From assembly GCA_018829485.1 (NCBI GenBank), contig JAHJTU010000007.1, forward strand, positions 1-6,023: a DNA stretch of 6,023 nucleotides, in the 5' to 3' direction. Both the position numbers and the translations under genes were made by a program. Source of the DNA: Nanobdellota archaeon (GTDB lineage Archaea > Nanobdellota > Nanobdellia > Pacearchaeales > UBA12030). The number at the start of each line of letters is the position of its first letter. Position 1 is the stretch's first letter. Below, piece after piece: positions 1 through 5,100 of the stretch. The notes below the pieces were generated by a model. It ran no database searches and was not told where the DNA came from. It saw only the letters and a program-made list of their open reading frames with translations.

Positions 1-1
1 A

Positions 2-328
2 GAAACAATTACTTTGCTTGTAAAAGACTCTGGAAGTAATTCAGCAAAAGTTGAATTAATCTCTAATGACAAGGTAATTGCAACTCAAACAATAATTGTA
101 AGTGCAAGCACAACTGCAGATAGTATTGTAACAGCACAGCCAATAAAAATATGGCAAGACCAACCAATATTAACAGCATCTGTCGGAGTTTTGATATTAG
201 CAGTAATTGTACTTTTGATATGGTTGATAGTAGCATACTCAAAAATGGCAGCTGCAGCTCAATCAAACAGACTAAGAGACTTAAGAAAAGTAAGAGAAGC
301 AGTTAGAAGTAGAAGCAAAAGAAGATAA
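2..328 (+). CDS. C-terminal end of a membrane-anchored surface protein (5' truncated)
   Basis: The reading frame is open from base 2, so the true start lies upstream of the window; the TTG at 14 is only an internal Leu codon. About 108 residues are visible. The first ~50 alternate polar and beta-branched residues (VELISND, ATQTIIVSAS), as in the last strands of an Ig- or CARDB-like extracellular beta-sandwich. A clear transmembrane helix follows at about bases 167-238 (ILTASVGVLILAVIVLLIWLIV). The protein ends in a strongly basic tail (RLRDLRKVREAVRSRSKRR), which by the positive-inside rule should be cytoplasmic. I infer a type I-like surface protein with its ectodomain outside. It resembles the giant protein at the other end of the window in having an ectodomain, a hydrophobic segment and an Arg/Lys-rich tail. 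The family is not recognised, and function cannot be assigned from this fragment. Confidence 0.75.
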   Translation, partial: ETITLLVKDSGSNSAKVELISNDKVIATQTIIVSASTTADSIVTAQPIKIWQDQPILTASVGVLILAVIVLLIWLIVAYSKMAAAAQSNRLRDLRKVREAVRSRSKRR

Positions 329-337
329 AAGAAACAA

Positions 338-367
338 TTTTAAACTTTTTCTTTTTTTATATTTTTA
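338..367 (+). terminator. T-rich archaeal-type terminator
   Basis: Ten bases after the TAA at 326-328 comes a run of T blocks (TTTT, CTTTTT, CTTTTTTT, ATTTTT) with no obvious GC-rich hairpin. U-rich tracts of this kind are the usual intrinsic termination signal in archaea. It should end the transcript of the surface-protein gene before the small gene at 386. Confidence 0.6.
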
Positions 368-371
368 TAAT
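355..371 (+). promoter_or_regulatory. Possible TATA element for the 386-664 gene
   Basis: TTTTATAT (about 355-361) and TTTATAAT (364-371) lie 15-31 bases before the ATG at 386. A TATA box centred near 358 would place transcription start at or just before the ATG, giving a leaderless mRNA. That would fit the absence of any Shine-Dalgarno motif there. The region overlaps the T-rich terminator of the previous gene and is extremely AT-rich, so the match may be chance. Confidence 0.3.
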
Positions 372-385
372 ATTAAAGTAGTAAG

Positions 386-664
386 ATGGCATATATTCAA
401 TTTTTATTAAAGGATGAAAAGAAAGCAAGAGACTTTATAAGAGAAGTAAATTCTTATATTCTTATTGATCTTGATGCTGTTGTTGATTTTATTAATGATA
501 AAGGATATTCATGTGAAGTTTATGATGGTGGCCAATTTGCTCCTAAAGATATAGAAAATCAAATTCCTATCTTTGAGATAAATGATGCTTTTTTCGGGAA
601 CCATAAGATAAGAAAAGAACTTGAAGAATCTGGAATTGAAATTAGAGTTTTAAACTATGACTAA
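386..664 (+). CDS. Small soluble protein of unknown function (92 aa)
   Basis: A complete frame from ATG 386 to TAA 662-664. The product is small, acidic and probably cytoplasmic, with no signal peptide and no membrane segment. The sequence pattern suggests an alpha/beta fold: a start strand (YIQFLL), an amphipathic helix rich in K, E and R (KDEKKARDFIREV), a second helix (LIDLDAVVDFINDKGY), a central segment with GGQFAP, a further strand (IPIFEIND) and an ending helix plus strand (HKIRKELEESGIEIRVLNYD). I do not recognise the family. There is no ribosome binding motif before the ATG (AAAGTAGTAAG), so a leaderless mRNA is likely. It lies 57 bases after the surface-protein fragment and converges on the minus-strand gene ending at 711, with 46 bases between. 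Codon use (AGA, GAA, ATA, GAT) matches the neighbours, which supports a real gene. Confidence 0.7.
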   Translation: MAYIQFLLKDEKKARDFIREVNSYILIDLDAVVDFINDKGYSCEVYDGGQFAPKDIENQIPIFEINDAFFGNHKIRKELEESGIEIRVLNYD

Positions 665-670
665 TATAAT

Positions 671-686
671 TAAATAAAAAATAAAA
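671..686 (-). terminator. T-rich terminator of the 711-1088 gene
   Basis: Read on the minus strand, this is a T-rich stretch (TTTTATTTTTTATTTA) 25 bases past the TAA at 711-713. It lies in the 46-base gap between two convergent genes. No hairpin is visible. On the plus strand the only pyrimidine-rich candidate for the 386-664 gene is the weaker TTCTTTTCTCT at about 687-697. Confidence 0.45.
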
Positions 687-710
687 TTCTTTTCTCTGAT
701 TGCCTTACCT

Positions 711-1088
711 TTACTTTGCTGTAGCCAATACAATTAGACTTCCAATACCTGCCATAAGCCATGAAAGAATAATTCCAACTTCTACAAGCCATTTGCTCCA
801 TGAACCAGTGTCAATGAATGTTCCTGATAGCAATATAAAAGCTGCTGAAACAAATGCAAATGCACCTGCTCTTATGAACCATACATCAACTTTTTTAGTT
901 ACTCCAACACCACTGAATAAAGGAATCAAAAGCAACCATGCTGTTCCAAGTATTATATTACCTAAAAATGTTCCAAAAAAGTAACCTGTTTCTAAATTAA
1001 TTAATGGTGCTCCACTGAAAAATAAAGCAGCTACTGCAAAAAAGAAAATTGTTAAAGGCAAAGCTCCTTTCCAATCTTGTTTTACCAT
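711..1088 (-). CDS. Small four-helix membrane protein of unknown function (125 aa)
   Basis: Starts at ATG 1088-1086 and ends with TAA 713-711. Four hydrophobic segments are visible at about residues 9-26 (ALPLTIFFFAVAALFF), 36-61 (YFFGTFLGNIILGTAWLLLIPLF), 70-89 (IRAGAFAFVSAAFILL) and 101-122 (VEVGIILSWLMAGIGSLIVLA). They are joined by short loops, leaving almost no soluble domain. The short N-terminus (MVKQDWKG) and the VTKKVD loop carry the positive charge and probably face the cytoplasm. No catalytic or transport motif is recognisable. The start is supported by GAGG four bases upstream of the ATG and by a TATA box about 30 bases upstream. It has its own terminators on both sides, so it looks monocistronic. 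An overlapping plus-strand open frame at 700-984 is rejected because this strand has the promoter, the ribosome site and sensible hydrophobic periodicity. Confidence 0.75.
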   Translation of the reverse strand: MVKQDWKGALPLTIFFFAVAALFFSGAPLINLETGYFFGTFLGNIILGTAWLLLIPLFSGVGVTKKVDVWFIRAGAFAFVSAAFILLSGTFIDTGSWSKWLVEVGIILSWLMAGIGSLIVLATAK

Positions 1089-1091
1089 TTT

Positions 1092-1128
1092 CCTCTTTTA
1101 CTCTAATAAAGGATTTTAATTTATAAAG
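1092..1128 (-). promoter_or_regulatory. TATA box and ribosome binding site of the 711-1088 gene
   Basis: On the minus strand, TTTATAAATT (1128-1119) is a good archaeal TATA box. Start of transcription is expected about 25 bases on, near 1099. That leaves a leader of roughly 10 bases carrying AGAGG (1096-1092), which ends four bases before the ATG at 1088. The element spacing agrees with archaeal promoters. Confidence 0.6.
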
Positions 1129-1166
1129 GTTTCTGAAAAGCTTCACCAAGAAAAATCTAATAACCA

Positions 1167-1203
1167 TAAAAATAAAAAATTAAAAAATAAAAGAAAAATA
1201 AAA
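1167..1203 (-). terminator. T-rich terminator of the 1232-1570 gene
   Basis: Read on the minus strand, this stretch is almost pure T and A with runs of four to six T (TTTTATTTTTC, TTTTATTTTTT, AATTTTTTATTTTTA). It begins about 30 bases past the stop at 1232. It separates the two minus-strand membrane-protein genes and argues against an operon. The rest of the 143-base gap at 1089-1231 holds only the promoter of the next gene. Confidence 0.55.
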
Positions 1204-1231
1204 TTCTCGGGCATATTGTATTATTATTCAC

Positions 1232-1570
1232 TTAAGCTCTTGCTAATGTGAATACGTATTTTAGAGCGACTATTACTGTGGATGGTACAAACAAGAAAAG
1301 TAATGCTGTTAATACTGTGTCAAGTGGTGCAACTGCTGCAAATACTCCTGCTCCAAAAGAAGCCAAGATTACTAATACAGTTCCTGCAAGTAAGTAGCTT
1401 TGTACTTCTTTTTCTGCAATATTAAGCAATCCAACTATTAGTCCAAGTATTACTAGAACCCATCCCATTGTTGTTCCTACGGATCCGAAAAATCCTACAA
1501 TTACTGCAATAACTAAACCAATCAAAAATGCCCAACTTCCTAAACTTGATCTCATTTTTGCTTTGGCCAT
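1232..1570 (-). CDS. Small four-helix membrane protein of unknown function (112 aa)
   Basis: Reads from ATG 1570-1568 to TAA 1234-1232. A basic N-terminus (MAKAKMRSS) precedes four hydrophobic helices at about residues 12-30 (SWAFLIGLVIAVIVGFFG), 34-51 (TMGWVLVILGLIVGLLNI), 59-79 (YLLAGTVLVILASFGAGVFAA) and 85-107 (TVLTALLFLFVPSTVIVALKY). They are packed with Gly and Ala, as in tightly packed membrane bundles. The only conspicuously polar loop is NIAEKEVQS between helices 2 and 3. From memory, small proteins of this shape with a GLLN-x-x-EKE loop are common conserved hypotheticals in DPANN archaea; no function is known to me. Met6 (1555-1553) is an alternative start, but Met1 fits the short-leader promoter better. 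It is divergent from the giant surface-protein gene, 206 bases away. Confidence 0.75.
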   Translation of the reverse strand: MAKAKMRSSLGSWAFLIGLVIAVIVGFFGSVGTTMGWVLVILGLIVGLLNIAEKEVQSYLLAGTVLVILASFGAGVFAAVAPLDTVLTALLFLFVPSTVIVALKYVFTLARA

Positions 1571-1600
1571 TTTACCTATGAAAAGAAGTGCTGTTATGGC

Positions 1601-1608
1601 TTATAAAT
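1601..1608 (-). promoter_or_regulatory. TATA box of the 1232-1570 gene
   Basis: On the minus strand ATTTATAA (1608-1601) lies about 30-38 bases upstream of the ATG at 1570, so transcription should start near 1580 and give a leader of about 10 bases. The leader has only a weak AGGT three bases before the ATG. Confidence 0.5.
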
Positions 1609-1650
1609 CTTTCTAAGTAAGACTTGCTAAATCTCTCTTTTCCATCTAAC

Positions 1651-1659
1651 TTTATAAAA
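1651..1659 (+). promoter_or_regulatory. Possible secondary TATA box upstream of the giant gene
   Basis: TTTATAAAA followed by more A is a fair TATA match and would start RNA near 1680, giving a leader of about 95 bases that includes both 19-bp repeats. The element at 1726-1732 is better placed, so this is a weaker alternative. Confidence 0.25.
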
Positions 1660-1694
1660 AAATCTTTATTTTCCGAAAAAAGCCTAAGAATGCC

Positions 1695-1713
1695 ATACAT
1701 ACATAGTAAGTAT
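1695..1713. repeat. 19-bp near-palindrome, upstream copy (putative operator)
   Basis: ATACATACATAGTAAGTAT. Pairing around the central T matches 7 of 9 base pairs (ATAC-a-TAC-a-T-a-GTA-a-GTAT), the usual shape of a site for a dimeric DNA-binding protein. It lies just upstream of the TATA element at 1726 and is repeated without mismatch at 1739-1757, 44 bp centre to centre. A partial copy (ATAGTAAG) sits between them at 1717-1724. Confidence 0.65.
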
Positions 1714-1723
1714 AAGATAGTAA

Positions 1724-1736
1724 GCTTTAAAAGGGG
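1724..1736 (+). promoter_or_regulatory. Main TATA box of the giant surface-protein gene
   Basis: GCTTTAAAAGGGG contains the archaeal TATA core TTTAAAA (1726-1732). With the usual 24-28 base spacing, transcription would start near 1753-1758, leaving a leader of about 20 bases that holds the ribosome site. The two 19-bp near-palindromes flank this box on both sides, and the downstream one fills the gap between TATA box and predicted start. Confidence 0.55.
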
Positions 1737-1738
1737 TT

Positions 1739-1757
1739 ATACATACATAGTAAGTAT
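1739..1757. repeat. 19-bp near-palindrome, downstream copy (putative operator)
   Basis: Identical to the copy at 1695-1713 over all 19 bases, with the identity ending abruptly on both sides. It lies between the TATA box and the predicted transcription start, the classic place for an archaeal repressor to block RNA polymerase. The regulator is not identified and is not visibly encoded in the window. Confidence 0.65.
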
Positions 1758-1763
1758 CTAAAA

Positions 1764-1767
1764 GAGG
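1764..1767 (+). promoter_or_regulatory. Ribosome binding site of the giant gene
   Basis: GAGG with nine bases to ATG 1777. It fixes the start: the only upstream in-frame alternative is TTG 1771, because TAA at 1759-1761 closes the frame. The GG of this motif, the spacer and the first A of the ATG belong to the 12-base segment that is complementary to 2012-2023. Confidence 0.6.
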
Positions 1768-1777
1768 CGCTTGGAAA
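1766..1777 (+). repeat. 12-base inverted repeat, left arm over the translation start
   Basis: GGCGCTTGGAAA is the exact reverse complement of TTTCCAAGCGCC at 2012-2023. Seven of the 12 bases are G or C, which is rare in this AT-rich sequence. In mRNA the pairing would cover the end of the Shine-Dalgarno motif, the spacer and the first base of the start codon; U1778 could add a G-U pair with G2011. Confidence 0.5.
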
Positions 1778-2100
1778 TGGCTCATGTAGCTGAATTAAAG
1801 AGAAAGATCTATTTATGTGAAAAATACAAGAAAAAACTATCTGATTTTCTTCATAATCTAAAGGAAAAATACCTTTCTAAAAAAATATCTTATTCTGAAT
1901 ATGAAAGAAAGCTTTATGAAAAAAAGCAAGGCAAGAATGTTCTTGAATGGATTGAATATTATGATTCGTATATTGAGTATTGTAAAAAAGAGATAAAGAG
2001 GCAAGAAAAAGTTTCCAAGCGCCAAATTTTAACTTTTTCCCTTGCCTCACTCTTTTTTCTTTTTCTTATTTTGTCTGTATTTTACTTTTCTCCTTATCTT
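1777..2100 (+). other. Cytoplasmic N-terminal module plus membrane anchor of the giant protein
   Basis: Residues 1-83 are predicted all-helical and very rich in K, E and Y. The stretch at about 25-52 (LKEKYLSKKISYSEYERKL) has a helix-turn-helix pattern reminiscent of SHOCT-type short domains. It is followed by a Trp/Tyr-rich helix (VLEWIEYYDSYIEYCKKEI, about 56-74) and a basic flank (KRQEKVSKRQ). Residues 84-108 form the transmembrane helix. The family resemblance is weak and was judged by eye. Confidence 0.5.
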
Positions 2101-5100
2101 ATTAGTTTAGCTACAAAAGATGTTAGTTATTCTCAAGAGAAATTTGATGAAAATATCTTTTCTGTAATAATAACAGGCAGTCATAAGAATATAGAATACA
2201 TAAGACATTGCTGGTCATCTAATGGTAAATGTGAGCTAGGAATTCTTAATGCAAGTACATGTGTTTTGGAAGATAATTCTTGTGAAGTTGAACAAACACA
2301 ACAAGGAATATGGAATTTGTGCTCTAAATACAAGCATGATAATATTTGGACAAATACAGAATGTACTGTTTATGATACAAGTGCATTTGTAAAACCTAAA
2401 GAAATAATACAAGAGCCAATAATTGAAGAACCAATAGAAGAAATACCTGGAGCAATTTATGGTCTTTATAGTATTACAGTATGCAATAATGGTGTTTGCA
2501 ATCAGAAAATCTATAACCAACAAATAGCAATAAAAAATAAAGATGGCATATACAGACCATTCAGAGAAATTGTTAAAATTGATACATCGGATAATTTGTT
2601 AAAGATTTCTTGGAATGATAAACAAGTTATATTTTCACCATATGTAGAATATAAGAATAATAAACATGAAGTTAAAATTCCTGGAAAAGCATCTAAACTT
2701 CCAGAAATTCCACAAGAAATTCCTTTAACTCACAAGTACAAGAGCAAACAATTCTCTTACAAGTATGATATAGAAATTCCTTATTTGTCTTCAAATGTAA
2801 GCAAAGATGTAAGCAAAGTTGGTTTGGGAATTGTTGATGTCCAAGGTTTTAATGAAAATGAAATAAAATTTTCAGATAAGAAAATCTTATTGCCAGATAA
2901 TATTGTATTTTCATGGGATGATGCTGCTAAAGAATTTGGAGATAATAATGTTAAAACAACTGCAAAAGGAATTGAAGTCTTAAATTTAAAAAATAAACAA
3001 AAAATAATAATTGATCCAACCATTAGTTTAATTGCATTAGATGATGTTTCTGTAACTTCTATGGAAATTGCAACAGGAAACAACGTATTTAGGAGTTATT
3101 TAAAATTTCCCATTTCTAGTATTCCTGTAAATGCTGTTATATCTCAAGCTGATTTTGTTTTTTATGTTATAAGTGTTACAGGAACTCCTGCATTAACAAA
3201 CTTCTATAACTGCTCAAGTATTTGGCAGGAAGATAGTGACCCTTCTTCAATATTATTACCATTACCTTGCACTCAAAGCGGAATTCAGAACATAAGATTA
3301 ACTGGCTTGAAAATACAAGATACATTAAAACAAGTTAATGATTCTTATAATTCTGGAGGAAGGAATCTTTCAATTGCAATGAACACTTCTGCACTTTATG
3401 TTGAAGGAATTTTTTCCCCCCCTGATGGAACAGCAGTAACACTTCAAGTTGGTTCAGTTATAAGTGCAGTAGATAATTCATATCTGGTTAATTCTTCTGA
3501 AGCTGCAACAAATCAGCCATACTTGAATGTAACATATACAGCAGATACAACAGGACCAACAATTGTTTATATAACTCCTACTCCTGCAAATGCATCTCAT
3601 AATCAAGTTACTACTATTTACATTAACGCAACTGTTTTTGATACAACAAATTATGTTTCTGCTTGTATTTTAACATGGAATAATACAAATTATACAATGA
3701 CTTTACAATCTATTATTACTCCTTCTGCAAATGTTACTTGCAACTATACTCTTAATAATTTATTATCATCAAGATATGATTACAAGATTTTAGCAAATGA
3801 TTCTCTGAATAACTGGAATCAGACAAATACAAGAGAATTGCTTGTAACAGCAATTTCTAATTGTACAAGAATAGATTATCCTGGAAATTACATAATGCTT
3901 TATGATATAAATGATGTAACCACAACAGGGAGTTGTATTAATATTACAGCAAATAATGTTACTTTAGATTGTCAAAGTCATTTAATTGATGGTAATAATG
4001 TTGTTGACAATGGAATAAATATTAATAGACCAACAAATCAATTTGGTAACATCACAATCCAAAATTGTAAAGTTACAGAATGGGACACCTATGGAATTTA
4101 TTTGTATAATGCAAATAATAGTACATTAAAGAATTTGAATGTATCTTCCAATGCAGATGAAGGAATTTATTCTTATAATTCTCACGGAAGTTTATTTACA
4201 AATATAACTGCATCAGGAAATGGAGATAATGGATTGAAAATTGCTTCATATTTTAATAAAGTTGTAAATAGCACCTTTACTTCTAATACTTTTTCTGGAA
4301 TATATATGGTTTATGCAGATTATTGTAATATAACAAATATAACAACAGCTTATAATACTCAATATGGGTTAAATGTGCAAGATTCTGATTATGGTTCTAT
4401 TACAAATTCCAGAATTATTGGAAACACACTTGGTGGTTTTTATTCTAATTTAACTGGAGAAGGAGGAGCAATTTATATTTATAATAACTTTTTTAATAAT
4501 ACAATAAATTATGCTTCAACAGGCATAATCTATATTAATAACTGGAATACAACACAACAAGCAGGTATGAGAATTTATTCTGATGGAACTGATATTGGTG
4601 GAAATTATTGGGAAAATTCTTCTGCTGATGGTGGTTATTCTGAAACATGTGCTGATGCCAATACAGATGGTTTCTGTGATATTGCTTTAAATTTAACATC
4701 TGATGGAAAAAATCCAGATTATTTGCCATTAAGTAATAAATATGGTGCAAATATTGCTCCTTTCATTGGAAATGCAAGCATAAATGAAACAAGTATTCTT
4801 TTAAATGAATGGGTTTGTTTAAATGCAACAGCACATGATCCAGATGGAGATGCTATAACAGTAACAGCAACAGTATGGAATACTACTAATTTTGTTAATT
4901 ATACTTTAGTTGATAGTGGAGCAATTGGAAGTATTTGGTGTGCTGGAAGTCTTTTTGACAATATCTATGGAGTAGAAGTCCAAGGATTAAAAACAGGAAC
5001 ATGGAACTTTTCTCATGCAATTGCTAATGATTCATCCAGTTTTAATACTACAATCGTTAACAGAAGGTGGAATGTAACAGCACCAAAATATGTACCCAGA

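Noticed and set aside
63..266. Minus-strand Leu/Gln-rich open frame
   Set aside because: It is antisense to the membrane segment and ectodomain of the first gene, and Leu/Gln runs are the expected complement of its codons.
700..984. Plus-strand open frame opposite the 711-1088 gene
   Set aside because: It is antisense to a gene with promoter, ribosome site and four clear hydrophobic helices. The plus-strand product is a low-order mix of Pro, Asn, Thr and Ser with no recognisable pattern.
1695..1757. CRISPR-like array
   Set aside because: There are only two full copies, the unit is a palindromic 19-mer, the spacer contains a TATA box, and no cas gene is nearby. An operator pair fits better.
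1571..1776. Search for a tRNA or structured RNA in the divergent intergenic region
   Set aside because: No cloverleaf, T-loop motif or long GC-rich stem was found. The region holds promoters and the two 19-bp repeats.
1766..2023. Inverted repeats as ends of an invertible DNA switch
   Set aside because: Inverting the segment would replace the start of the gene with a sequence carrying an in-frame TAG, and no recombinase gene is present. RNA pairing or coincidence explains it better.
2236..2523. Minus-strand open frame within the giant gene
   Set aside because: Its product is an artefact-like run of Cys, Phe, Tyr and Ile, complementary to AT-rich plus-strand codons. The plus frame is continuous for over 1,400 codons with clear domains.
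2781..3083. Minus-strand open frame within the giant gene
   Set aside because: It lies wholly inside the long plus-strand frame and has no promoter or ribosome site of its own.
4535..4750. Minus-strand open frame rich in His, Gln and Asn
   Set aside because: It is the shadow of the beta-helix coding region. The odd composition follows from the complement of Asn, Gly and Tyr codons.
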